Part shown: positions 43,360 to 51,573 of the stretch, one piece after another
Layout: each line of letters starts with the position of its first letter
Position numbering within the stretch: position 1 is the first letter of the stretch
Assembly (NCBI GenBank): GCA_022072225.1
Contig: JAJVIC010000009.1
Location: forward strand, 527,746 to 591,745
Source of the DNA: Bacteroidia bacterium
GTDB taxonomy: Bacteria; Bacteroidota; Bacteroidia; SXHM01
DNA length: 64,000 nucleotides
Reading direction: 5' to 3'
Program-made: the position numbers and the translations under genes
The notes under the pieces: model-generated
The model's input: only the letters and a program-made list of their open reading frames with translations
What the model was told of the DNA's origin: nothing
Database searches by the model: none

Positions 43360-45051
43360 ATGAGAAACATAATAAGCATATTATTTACAGGATTGCTGTT
43401 GGCAAGTGTAAATCTGTTTGCCCAAACAAAAGAGAGCCTTCCTGAAATGGAGTTTGAGCACACCAAACCTTCTGAGCGTGCTACTAAAAATGCAATAAAA
43501 ATAAGCGACAACCCTGAAGTGGTGGAAGATACCCTGGTGATTTCACCCCTGAATTACACGGTTCTTAAGAAAGGTGAAAAGCCCGAGTACAAAGCCGAGA
43601 AAATAAAGCCTGCAAAAATTGTGGATGAGCCGCTGAAAAAATTGTATAAGCATTATGCAAAAGTCGGTTTCGGAAATTATACCTCGCCATTGGTGGAGTT
43701 TAGCATGAGCAACCTGCGCAGCAAAGAGTATGCAGGCAGCGTTTACCTGAAACATTATTCCATGAACGGGAAACTGAAAGAAGTTGGCCCGCCTCAGTTC
43801 AGCGATAACGAGATTGTACTGGATGGTAAAAAGTTCTTCAAAGAGTTTACCCTCAATGGCAATTTGTCTTACAAGCGCAACGTGGTTCATCACTACGGTT
43901 TTGATGTTGATTCATTTCCGTCCGACAGTTTCCCTGCTTTCAGCAAGAGCGCAACCAAACAGCGTTTCTCCTTTATCGGAACATCGGTTGATTTAACTTC
44001 CTCTGAGTTGCACCCTTCAAAATGGTTGCAAAAGATTGGCATTGACTATTACAATTATCAGGACAGATTCGGAACTACCGAAAACAAGTTTGGCTTCATC
44101 ACTAACCTTGTAAAAAGTGTTTCCAAAAAATCCGATGTGCTTATTGATGCCGGTGTGGATTATTACAACGAAAAGATGACCGTGCATGGCGGCAATGATT
44201 TTATTCCGCGCCTGCGCGCAGCCTTTGCAACAGGTGGTAAGACATGGAAACTCAAAGTGGGTATCGGTACGGCACTTGATGTAACTGACTCGCTTACCAA
44301 AGGCTACATCTACCCACAGGTTGATTTCCAGTATTCATTGGTTGAAAATATTTTCTACTTCTATGCAGGTGCCAACGGTGATTTGCAGCGAAACAGTTTC
44401 CGTAATCATACTTCTGAAAATCCTTTCATTGCTTCTGATATTGCTCTTAAAAACAGTAACCAGCAGGCAAAATTATTTGCCGGTTTGCGCGGTGCATTCA
44501 GTTCCAAAATGACCTTTAACGCTTTTGTGTCGCAGAGCTTTATTGATAACATGCCTTATTATGTTAATCAGATTGACACAGGCACAGTAGCCGGAAATAT
44601 ATTTGATGTGGTTTACGACAAAACTTCATTACTTACCGTTGGCGGTGATTTAGGTTTTCAGGCAGGTGAGAAGTTGCTGCTGAATGCCTCGGCTTTCTAT
44701 AATTTTTATGCAATGGATAAGCAGTTGCAACCTTGGCACCGTCCGGCAATCACCGGCAAGTTCACCGGAAAATACAATCTCAAAGACAAGATTATTATAT
44801 CAGCTGATGTATATTATATAGGCCCGCAGTTTGGCCGCACCTACTCGCAGGACACGCTTGGTGTTATAACCTACGATGATGTGAAAATCAAACACCTGAT
44901 TGACGTAAATCTTGGTGTTGAATACCGCTACAACCAACGTTTTTCAGCGTTTGTAAATTTCAACAACATTGCTTCTTACCGCTATTGCCGCTGGAACCAG
45001 TATCCTTCACAGCGCTTTAATTTCATGGTGGGGCTTACTGCGAATTTCTAA
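43360..45051 (+). CDS. Outer-membrane beta-barrel protein, TonB-receptor-like barrel
   Basis: 563 residues from the ATG at 43360; the longer frame overlaps the TPR gene and is rejected. Signal peptide MRNIISILFTGLLLASVNLFAQ. A short periplasmic linker with Lys/Pro (KPEYKAEKIKPAKIVDEPLKK) is followed by a long series of alternating strands (YAKVGFGNYTSPLVEFSMSNLRSKEYAGSVYLKHYS, LLLNASAFYNFYAMDKQ, FSAFVNFNNIASYRYCRWNQYPSQRFNFMVGLTANF). The C-terminal Phe fits a BAM substrate. No plug domain is seen, so it is more likely a receptor-like barrel attached to the TPR protein than a true transporter. Confidence 0.78.
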   Translation: MRNIISILFTGLLLASVNLFAQTKESLPEMEFEHTKPSERATKNAIKISDNPEVVEDTLVISPLNYTVLKKGEKPEYKAEKIKPAKIVDEPLKKLYKHYAKVGFGNYTSPLVEFSMSNLRSKEYAGSVYLKHYSMNGKLKEVGPPQFSDNEIVLDGKKFFKEFTLNGNLSYKRNVVHHYGFDVDSFPSDSFPAFSKSATKQRFSFIGTSVDLTSSELHPSKWLQKIGIDYYNYQDRFGTTENKFGFITNLVKSVSKKSDVLIDAGVDYYNEKMTVHGGNDFIPRLRAAFATGGKTWKLKVGIGTALDVTDSLTKGYIYPQVDFQYSLVENIFYFYAGANGDLQRNSFRNHTSENPFIASDIALKNSNQQAKLFAGLRGAFSSKMTFNAFVSQSFIDNMPYYVNQIDTGTVAGNIFDVVYDKTSLLTVGGDLGFQAGEKLLLNASAFYNFYAMDKQLQPWHRPAITGKFTGKYNLKDKIIISADVYYIGPQFGRTYSQDTLGVITYDDVKIKHLIDVNLGVEYRYNQRFSAFVNFNNIASYRYCRWNQYPSQRFNFMVGLTANF

Positions 45052-45081
45052 GGAGGTCACAGTTATAGTTCCATATTTTCC

Positions 45082-45089
45082 TACTTTTG
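45082..45089 (+). promoter_or_regulatory. -7 element of the MazF-type pair
   Basis: TACTTTTG, 16 nt upstream of the antitoxin ATG at 45106; no clear -33. Confidence 0.4.
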
Positions 45090-45105
45090 TAGAAAACCAC
45101 CTACA

Positions 45106-45312
45106 ATGGAAACAGTAACTTTTAGTTCTAATTCTAAAGCTAAAATTGAGCAGTTGAAAAAACTTGCCCGTGAGATTGGAATTACTCCTGTTAAAAAGTC
45201 AAAGAAATACGTTCAGCCTGTTGATGAAATCAGCATAGTCTCTGAGCCTTCACTTGCCGAGGCCTGGAATTCAAAGGAAGATGAGCGTTGGGATGAGTTG
45301 TATAAAAAATAA
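45106..45312 (+). CDS. Antitoxin of a MazF/PemK-type pair (DUF2683-like)
   Basis: 68 residues. Begins METVTFSSNSKAKIEQLKKLAREIGI, then a Lys/Val linker and an acidic tail (EPSLAEAWNSKEDERWDELYKK) of the type that inhibits MazF-like toxins by filling the RNA groove. Resembles DUF2683-type small proteins of Bacteroidota. The toxin gene begins 8 nt later. Confidence 0.75.
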   Translation: METVTFSSNSKAKIEQLKKLAREIGITPVKKSKKYVQPVDEISIVSEPSLAEAWNSKEDERWDELYKK

Positions 45313-45320
45313 ATCCTCCC

Positions 45321-45653
45321 TTGAAATTCAATCAACGAGATATTGTATTTGTTGACTTTCCTTACACCGATCTCAGTGGTTCAAAATTAAGACCTGCGCT
45401 GATTATTTCTACTGAACTAGTAAACGACACAGGCGATTATATATGCCTCCAGATAACATCAAAGGAATATAATGATGGAATGTTTTTTAAAATTAATGAA
45501 AAGCATTTAACGGTTCCTTTGAAATTGCAAAGTGGCATCAGGTTGAACAAAATCTTTTCAGTAAACAAGAATAAAGTAGTGCGTAAAATATCTTCTTTTA
45601 AGGCATCCTCTTTTGCCTTGGTCGGAAAGGAATTTAGACAAATTGCATTTTAA
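45321..45653 (+). CDS. PemK/MazF family endoribonuclease toxin
   Basis: 110 residues; the start is a TTG codon (45321). Family motifs: QRDIVFVDFPYTDLSGSKLRPALIIS at the N-terminus (PFxDLSGxKxRPALV-like) and LQSGIRLNKIFSVNKNKVVRKIS near 70-92. Cuts RNA at short sequence sites when free of antitoxin. The non-ATG start, with no ribosome site, should keep toxin translation below that of the antitoxin. Confidence 0.88.
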   Translation: MKFNQRDIVFVDFPYTDLSGSKLRPALIISTELVNDTGDYICLQITSKEYNDGMFFKINEKHLTVPLKLQSGIRLNKIFSVNKNKVVRKISSFKASSFALVGKEFRQIAF

Positions 45654-45655
45654 TT

Positions 45656-48013
45656 ATGCTAAGAAACTTACTCCTTCTCACTCTCTCACTTTCTTACATT
45701 CTTACTTCCAATGCTCAGGTTAACCTCAGTGTTGCCGGTCATTTGAATTACCAAACCCTTCACGAAACCAATCTCAGCGATGTTTGGGGATATGTTGATG
45801 AAAACGGAAATGAATACGCTTTAGTCGGCATGACAGAGGGCGGAATCTCAATCGTTGACATTACCAACCCTTCTGATATGTCAGAAGTATTTTCTGTTGG
45901 AGGTCCGGCCAGTAACTGGTACGAAATAAAAGTCTGGAACGATTATGCCTACGTGACTACAGAAGGCGGTGGCGGCTTAATCATTATTGATCTGAGTCCC
46001 TTGCCCGGAAATACAAATCTTACCGTAACCCATTTTACTACCGGCAATTGGTCAACTGCCCATAATCTTTGGATTGATGAAAACGGAATACTCTACATCT
46101 TCGGTGCAAATAGGGGAGTGGGAGGTGCTATTATATATGACCTTAATATTAACCCGACTGATTTAACAGAGGTTGGATTTTGGAACGAGTATTATGTACA
46201 CGATGGAATTGTGATTAACGATACAATGTATGCAGCACACATTCACGATGGCTTTTTTTCTATTTATGATTTTTCGGATAAGGCTAATCCCGTTTACCTC
46301 GCAAGTGCCAATACACCTAATAACTGGACACATAATATCTGGGTGAGTGACGACCGTCAGCGCGTTTTTACAACCGATGAAGTTAGCGGTGCCTATATCG
46401 CAGAATACGATATTTCCGATTTTCAGAATATCACCGAAACCGATAGAATACAAAGCAGCCCCGGAGAATTAGTAATTCCGCATAATGCTTACTTTTTCAA
46501 TAACTACATCATCAGCTCTTATTTCAACGATGGTGTTATTATTTTCGATGTATCGCAACCCGGCAATATGGTAGAGGTTGGTCATTACGATACTTCGCCT
46601 TATAGCGGTTCAGGTTTTACAGGCGTTTGGGGAATTTATTTCGGATTGCCTTCAGGTAATATTATTGCAGGTGATGTTACCGAAGGCCTTTTTATCCTAA
46701 GTCCTAATTATGTGTTGGGTGCATACCTCGAAGGCACTGTTACCGACCAGATAACAACCAATCCAATTCCGAATGTAAGCATTGAAATTCTTGAATCGGG
46801 TGATGTTGACCACACTCAGTTAAACGGTGAGTATAGAATGGGAACAGCACAGACCGGTAGCTATACCGTTGTGTTTGCAAAACCTGCTTACCGCAGCGAC
46901 ACCATCTATAATGTAGAGCTTAGTAACGGAATTATAACAACGCTTGATGTTCAACTTGATCCCCTTGTTGCTTTTAGTTTTTCAGGAAACATTACTCAAC
47001 TTACTGCCGGAACACCAATAGATTCAGCTAGTGTACGAATTGAGAACTATCAATATTACTATGAAGTTTATACTGATGAAAATGGCGACTTTCACATTCC
47101 TGGTTTTTATGAAGGCACTTATGACATTAATATTGGCAAGTGGGAATATCATACTGTTTGTTTTGATGATTTGGAAATTGATGGCTCAAATAATGTGTTG
47201 AATGTTGAACTTGAAAAAGGCCTGTACGAAGATTTTACGTTTGATAACGGTTGGGTTGCCACCGCAAATGCGACACGAGGTTTGTGGGAATATGGCAGAC
47301 CATTCGGAACTATTTTCGGACCTATTCAGGTTCATCCCGGCTCCGATTCTCCCGATTGTGGCGACTTTGCATATACTTCAGGAAATGATGGAAATATTTA
47401 CAACGAAGTAGATGGGATAATAACACTTACATCACCGGTGTTTGATGCAACCTATATGAGCGACCCTTACATTAGTTATTACCGATGGTTTTTCAATGCA
47501 AACCTCGAATCTGCATCAGCCGGAAATGACACAATGAAAATAATACTCAGCAACGGAACAGAAACTGTTACAGTAGAAAAGGTTCATGCCTATACCAGTT
47601 TCAACACACAGTGGAATCTGCACAGCGAGCGTATCAGCGATTACCTGACGCCAACATCAACCATGCAGTTTATTGTGCAGGTAAACGACCCGAGTAATAT
47701 TATTGATGACCAGACAGAGGCAGGAATTGATGGCGTTCAGTTGACATCATCATCAATTGGTGTGGAAGAAAATGAGGCTTCAGGTATTTTGATTTATCCT
47801 AACCCTGCAAATGATATTCTCACACTTGAGTTACCAGATAATCTTACAAAACGTAAGTTGGAGATAATGGATCTTACCGGGCATGCGGTTCTTGAAATTT
47901 CCAATTTCAATGTAAATTCAAGAATTGATATTTCGTCACTCGCCTCCGGTGTCTATTGTGTGCGAGTTTCATCTTCTGTTGAGAATTATTCAACAAAATT
48001 GGTAAAGCTGTAA
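45656..48013 (+). CDS. Choice-of-anchor B family protein with T9SS type A domain
   Basis: 785 residues. Signal peptide about 1-21 (ILTSNAQ) coded by CTCACTTTCTTAC-like repeats. The LVIVD/choice-of-anchor B propeller spans about 25-355 (HLNYQTLHETNLSDVWGYVDENGNEYALVGMTEGGISIVDITNP, TWxHNIW-like blades, HNAYFFNNYIISSYFNDGVIIFDV). Two carboxypeptidase-regulatory-like modules follow (about 360-520), then a jelly-roll-like region, and a T9SS type A C-terminus (ILIYPNPANDILTLELPD to the end KLVKL). Secreted surface protein of unknown ligand. Confidence 0.88.
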   Translation: MLRNLLLLTLSLSYILTSNAQVNLSVAGHLNYQTLHETNLSDVWGYVDENGNEYALVGMTEGGISIVDITNPSDMSEVFSVGGPASNWYEIKVWNDYAYVTTEGGGGLIIIDLSPLPGNTNLTVTHFTTGNWSTAHNLWIDENGILYIFGANRGVGGAIIYDLNINPTDLTEVGFWNEYYVHDGIVINDTMYAAHIHDGFFSIYDFSDKANPVYLASANTPNNWTHNIWVSDDRQRVFTTDEVSGAYIAEYDISDFQNITETDRIQSSPGELVIPHNAYFFNNYIISSYFNDGVIIFDVSQPGNMVEVGHYDTSPYSGSGFTGVWGIYFGLPSGNIIAGDVTEGLFILSPNYVLGAYLEGTVTDQITTNPIPNVSIEILESGDVDHTQLNGEYRMGTAQTGSYTVVFAKPAYRSDTIYNVELSNGIITTLDVQLDPLVAFSFSGNITQLTAGTPIDSASVRIENYQYYYEVYTDENGDFHIPGFYEGTYDINIGKWEYHTVCFDDLEIDGSNNVLNVELEKGLYEDFTFDNGWVATANATRGLWEYGRPFGTIFGPIQVHPGSDSPDCGDFAYTSGNDGNIYNEVDGIITLTSPVFDATYMSDPYISYYRWFFNANLESASAGNDTMKIILSNGTETVTVEKVHAYTSFNTQWNLHSERISDYLTPTSTMQFIVQVNDPSNIIDDQTEAGIDGVQLTSSSIGVEENEASGILIYPNPANDILTLELPDNLTKRKLEIMDLTGHAVLEISNFNVNSRIDISSLASGVYCVRVSSSVENYSTKLVKL

Positions 48014-48048
48014 AACAAAAAACCCCGCTTACGCAGGGTTTTTTGTTT
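48013..48048. terminator. Bidirectional terminator between 48013 and the histone-like gene
   Basis: AAACAAAAAACCC pairs with GGGTTTTTTGTTT around a small GC/GC inner stem. T runs on both sides suit the convergent genes ending at 48013 (+) and 48064 (-). Confidence 0.75.
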
Positions 48049-48063
48049 AAAAACAGGATAAAC

Positions 48064-48270
48064 CTATTTTTTCTTTTTAGCAGCTGGTTTTTTAGCGGCT
48101 GGTTTTTTCGCAGCAGCTTTTTTAGCTGGTTTTTTTGCAGCTTTTTTCTTAGCTACAGGTTTTTTCGCAGCAGCTTTTTTCTTAGCAGCTGGTTTTTTCG
48201 CAGCAGCTTTCTTAGCAGCTGGTTTTTTTGCAGCGGCTTTTTTTGCTGCAGGTTTTTTTGCTTTAGCCAT
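48064..48270 (-). CDS. Histone H1-like Lys/Ala/Pro-repeat DNA-binding protein
   Basis: 68 residues from the ATG at 48270 (MAKAKKPAAKKAAAKK); a 16-residue upstream extension is not typical and is left out. The chain is almost only Ala, Lys and Pro, in AAKKPAAKK-type units, like the C-terminal tail of histone H1 and bacterial HctB/AlgP-type proteins. Expected to bind and compact DNA through charge. The repetitive GCTGGTTTTTT-type DNA makes its length easily variable. Its own promoter is at 48321-48353. Confidence 0.85.
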   Translation of the reverse strand: MAKAKKPAAKKAAAKKPAAKKAAAKKPAAKKKAAAKKPVAKKKAAKKPAKKAAAKKPAAKKPAAKKKK

Positions 48271-48320
48271 GGTGTTTTTTGTTTTTTTAGTTAAACAATA
48301 ATTATTGGTTTTAAACATCT

Positions 48321-48353
48321 CAAATGTATGCTGAGATTTTTCTTCGCTAACAA
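48321..48353 (-). promoter_or_regulatory. Promoter of the histone-like gene
   Basis: Minus-strand TTG (48353-48351), 22-nt spacer, TACATTTG (48328-48321), 51 nt before the ATG at 48270. The rest of the 48354-48648 gap is AT-rich, with no gene or clear repeat seen apart from a weak CTCAACA/TGTTGAG dyad (48611-48636). Confidence 0.55.
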
Positions 48354-48648
48354 CTTTCTAAAGAAGTTTTTAACTATAAATTGTTAATTAGTGAATTTCA
48401 AAACCGGCATTGTAACGCGAACACTTGGTTAAAGGTTACATTTTTTTTGCTTCCCTTTAAAATCAATACATGTACAGAGTGTTATATTTTCTGTAGTTTT
48501 GTAAAACTGTAATTGTTTTCTGATTTTTTTCAAAATACATTCATTGGATTGTTGGTTGAAAAGTTGAAAACTCAAAAATGTGCTGACGTCTTTTTACTGA
48601 GTTAGCAGGACTCAACATTGTGTTTTTAGTGTTGAGAATTCAATAAAA

Positions 48649-49599
48649 TTATTTCTTGAGAAGTATGTAATTTTTGAAACCTCCAAGTTGTTTTCCGTTC
48701 AGAAAAGTTTTTTCAAGAAAAGTAAGGAAACGGTATTTTAATCGTTCGTGTTTAAATAAATCTCTGTCAGGGTAGGTGTTTCCTGAGTAGTCGAGTTCGC
48801 TTGCCCAGTTGAAATTTTCAACCCAGGTTTTCATTACTGCCGGATGTGTTGCTTTAAAAACAGGAATTCTCTTTATTGGCCCGTAATTAAAATATGTTGT
48901 TCTGGTTTTGTAAAGGTGGTCTGCTTGTTCTTTCCCTTTATGTATTGTGTCAAGCGCTTTCTTTTTGCTTTGCATCAGTTGGGGTGGCCGCACCCAGCCG
49001 TAATGAAATACTTCTGCTGCTACTGCTGCTACTTTAAGTTTATAGGTTCCGTTTTGCTGACGGTAATTCTTTTCATCAAAATTTGGAATGCGCCTGAATG
49101 ATTGTGCGCTTTCCCATGAATGTATGTCTTTCTCGTTTCGAATAATTCTTATTTCGTTTGGGTACCAGCCATGCGAATCAACGTAGTGATTGTAGTCGCC
49201 CCAAAAGTGTCTGTAGGAAAATAAAAGTCCTTCCACTTCTTTATCATATAATAATTCTGCGCAGCGTTGCTTTATAACAGGAAGATACTTTTCATGAATT
49301 ACTTCATCAGCCTGCAGGTAAAACAGCCAATCACCTGTGCAATGCTTTTTTGCAATATCGGTTTGGTGGGCATTCTCCGTTCCATTGGGATATTGCTTTA
49401 AATCCCAAACGGTGTGAATAATTTTTACTTTAGGGTTATTAATGTTTTCAATAATGCTTTGTGTTTTGTCATCGGCATCGCAATCGCCCAGTGCAACTAC
49501 AAATTCATCAACAATAGGAAGAATGGAAAGGATGCTTTGCTTAATCGGATAATAGAGTTTATCCGCATTCTTTACCATGGTAAATCCTGAAATTTTCAC
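48649..49599 (-). CDS. Family 2-like glycosyltransferase
   Basis: 316 residues; start is GTG at 49599, overlapping the ABC transporter stop as GTGA. GT-A fold: ISGFTMVKNADKLYYPIKQSILSILPIVDEFVVALGDCDADDKT at the N-terminus, GDWLFYLQADEVIHEKY at about 90-106 where QADE takes the place of DXD. Middle region RHFWGDYNHYVDSHGWYPNEIRIIRN is typical of LPS core or surface glycan transferases. Translational coupling to an MsbA-like exporter suggests lipid-linked glycan or LPS assembly. Confidence 0.85.
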   Translation of the reverse strand: MKISGFTMVKNADKLYYPIKQSILSILPIVDEFVVALGDCDADDKTQSIIENINNPKVKIIHTVWDLKQYPNGTENAHQTDIAKKHCTGDWLFYLQADEVIHEKYLPVIKQRCAELLYDKEVEGLLFSYRHFWGDYNHYVDSHGWYPNEIRIIRNEKDIHSWESAQSFRRIPNFDEKNYRQQNGTYKLKVAAVAAEVFHYGWVRPPQLMQSKKKALDTIHKGKEQADHLYKTRTTYFNYGPIKRIPVFKATHPAVMKTWVENFNWASELDYSGNTYPDRDLFKHERLKYRFLTFLEKTFLNGKQLGGFKNYILLKK

Positions 49600-51431
49600 A
49601 GTGCGGGAGATTGAAAAATCTGCAAATCGTAAAGCTTTTTGTAAATGCTGTTTTTGCTTAAGAGTTCAGCATGTGTTCCGGTTTCTGCAATCTTACCTTC
49701 ATGCATTACTATTATTAAGTCGGCTTTTTGAATGGTTGAAAGCCGGTGTGCAATAACTAATGTTGTGCGGTGTTTCATCAGGTTATTCAGTGCATCTTGA
49801 ACTAATTTTTCTGATTCTGTATCAAGTGCCGAGGTTGCTTCATCTAATATAAGTATGGGAGGATTTTTTAATACAGCCCTTGCAATACTCAATCGCTGGC
49901 GCTGACCTCCGGAGAGTTTACTGCCTCTTTCGCCAATATTGGTTTGATATCCTTCGGGCAGCTGAATAATGAAATCATGAGCGTTGGCAATCCTGGCTGC
50001 TTTTTCAACTGCGGTTGGCGGAACATTGGGCATAGCCAGCGCAATGTTCTTGAAAACGGTATCGTTAAACAATATGGATTCCTGAGAAACAATTCCCATC
50101 AGATTTCTCAAATCGTGAAGGCTGTAGTTCTTAATGTTTACATTGTCAATCAGTATTTCGCCTACATTAATATCATAAAAACGGGGAAGCAAATCAGCAA
50201 GTGTTGATTTGCCGGCACCGGATTGACCGACAAGAGCAATAGTCTGTCCCTTATTTATTTTTAGGTTAATGTTTTTTAGTACCTGCTCTTTGCCGTAGCT
50301 GAAATTTACATTTCTCAATTCAATGCTGTCGGTAAATTTTTTCACCGGAACAGGGTTTTCGGTTTCGAATATTTTTTCATCGGCATTCAATATTTCATTT
50401 ACCCTGTCCATAGAGGCTATACCTTTTTGCAGGCGAAAGAAACCTTCACTGAATGCTTTTGCGGGAGGCAGCAATTGTGAGAATATGGCAATGTAAGCGA
50501 TAAAGAACTCGCCTGTAAGCGTTGAGTTTTGGTCAAGTATCAGATTTCCGCCAAACCATAATATGGTAACGATTACTATGGCTCCCATAAATTCACTCAC
50601 TGGTGATGCAAGGTTCAGCAGCCGGTGAACGCGCACCATTATTTTATAAAACATATCGTTACTGCTGCTGAAACGGTTTTCCATAAAACTTTGTGCGTTG
50701 AATGCTTTAATAATGCGCATTCCAGAAATGGTTTCCTCCAGCGTTGATATAATTTCGCCCAAACGGCTTTGCCCTTTTTTTGCCGAACTGCGCAGCTTGC
50801 TTCCTATTCGGCTTATTAAATAGCCGCTTAATGGTAAAAGTATCAAAACAAAAACCGTTAGTTGAGGACTCATTATAAAAAGAGTAGTCAGGAAAATAAT
50901 GAAGGTTACCGGTTCTTTAAACAGCATTTCAATCGAACCAAGAATTGACCATTCAATTTCAGAGATGTCACTCGTGCTTCTTGAAATAAGATCGCCTTTG
51001 CGTTCGTTCGAATAGTAGGAGAGTGGCAAAACCAGAATTTTTGAATAAACCCTTTTTCTAAGGTCGCGGACAACACCCGCGCGAACAGGTGCAATAAAAT
51101 AGAACGCCATATAACGGGTAGTGTTTTTAAGCAGAAATAAAACCACCACTGCTATACATATAATAAGGAGTGCATCTTTTGCTCCGTGTGTTGTTATGTA
51201 TGCATTCAGCCGATAGTCAACATACCTCATCACTTCATCAGGTGAAAGTGAAAGCTCAACAGGAGTGCTGTTTTTCTTCTCTGCACTGCTGAAGAGTATT
51301 TTCAGAAATGGGATTATGGCCGCAAATGAAACCAATGAAAAGAGTGTGCTGAGCAGGTTGAAAAAGGAATTGGCAGCAATCAGTGATTTGTAATTGCTGA
51401 GGTACGATAATATGCCGAGAAACTTTTTCAA
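49596..51431 (-). CDS. MsbA-like ABC exporter (ATPase fused to permease)
   Basis: 611 residues from the TTG at 51431 (LKKFLGILSYLSNYKSL), favoured because a -7 element (51455-51448) and a dispersed repeat lie in the N-terminus of the longer frame from 51509 (637 residues). Six-helix type I exporter domain about 1-330, then a nucleotide-binding domain with Walker A GQSGAGKST, signature LSGGQRQRLSIARA, Walker B ILILDEATSALD and the H-loop VIAHRLST. Family members flip lipid A, lipids or drugs. Coupled to a glycosyltransferase downstream, so export of a glycolipid is the likely job. Confidence 0.9.
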   Translation of the reverse strand: MKKFLGILSYLSNYKSLIAANSFFNLLSTLFSLVSFAAIIPFLKILFSSAEKKNSTPVELSLSPDEVMRYVDYRLNAYITTHGAKDALLIICIAVVVLFLLKNTTRYMAFYFIAPVRAGVVRDLRKRVYSKILVLPLSYYSNERKGDLISRSTSDISEIEWSILGSIEMLFKEPVTFIIFLTTLFIMSPQLTVFVLILLPLSGYLISRIGSKLRSSAKKGQSRLGEIISTLEETISGMRIIKAFNAQSFMENRFSSSNDMFYKIMVRVHRLLNLASPVSEFMGAIVIVTILWFGGNLILDQNSTLTGEFFIAYIAIFSQLLPPAKAFSEGFFRLQKGIASMDRVNEILNADEKIFETENPVPVKKFTDSIELRNVNFSYGKEQVLKNINLKINKGQTIALVGQSGAGKSTLADLLPRFYDINVGEILIDNVNIKNYSLHDLRNLMGIVSQESILFNDTVFKNIALAMPNVPPTAVEKAARIANAHDFIIQLPEGYQTNIGERGSKLSGGQRQRLSIARAVLKNPPILILDEATSALDTESEKLVQDALNNLMKHRTTLVIAHRLSTIQKADLIIVMHEGKIAETGTHAELLSKNSIYKKLYDLQIFQSPAL

Positions 51432-51447
51432 TGTTGCAAGTAGTCGG

Positions 51448-51455
51448 CAAATATA
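51448..51455 (-). promoter_or_regulatory. -7 element of the ABC exporter
   Basis: Minus-strand TATATTTG, 17 nt before the TTG at 51431; supports the shorter start with a very short leader. Confidence 0.4.
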
Positions 51456-51470
51456 GATGTTATTCCATTG

Positions 51471-51520
51471 GATTTTCTTTGTGTTTCTCTGCGCATTCTC
51501 TGCGCTCATCGCGGTTAAAA
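51471..51520 (-). repeat. CGCAGAGAA repeat upstream of the ABC exporter
   Basis: Minus-strand AACCGCGATGAGCGCAGAG is followed by AATGCGCAGAGAAACACAAAG, resembling one arm of the repeat at 26151-26230. If translated it gives SAENAQRNTKK, the type of repeat-derived peptide seen at the HTTM N-terminus. Confidence 0.5.
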
Positions 51521-51539
51521 TTTAAATGCCGAATAAATG

Positions 51540-51547
51540 TATTTTTG
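51540..51547 (+). promoter_or_regulatory. -7 element of the thioredoxin-like lipoprotein gene
   Basis: TATTTTTG, 26 nt before the ATG at 51574, within the longer frame; supports the shorter start. Confidence 0.4.
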
Positions 51548-51573
51548 CCTGCCCAATGCAAAAAAACGATAAA

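Noticed and set aside
48611-48636. Terminator for the 48649-49599 gene
   Set aside because: The CTCAACA/TGTTGAG stem is weak and has no T run in the minus direction.
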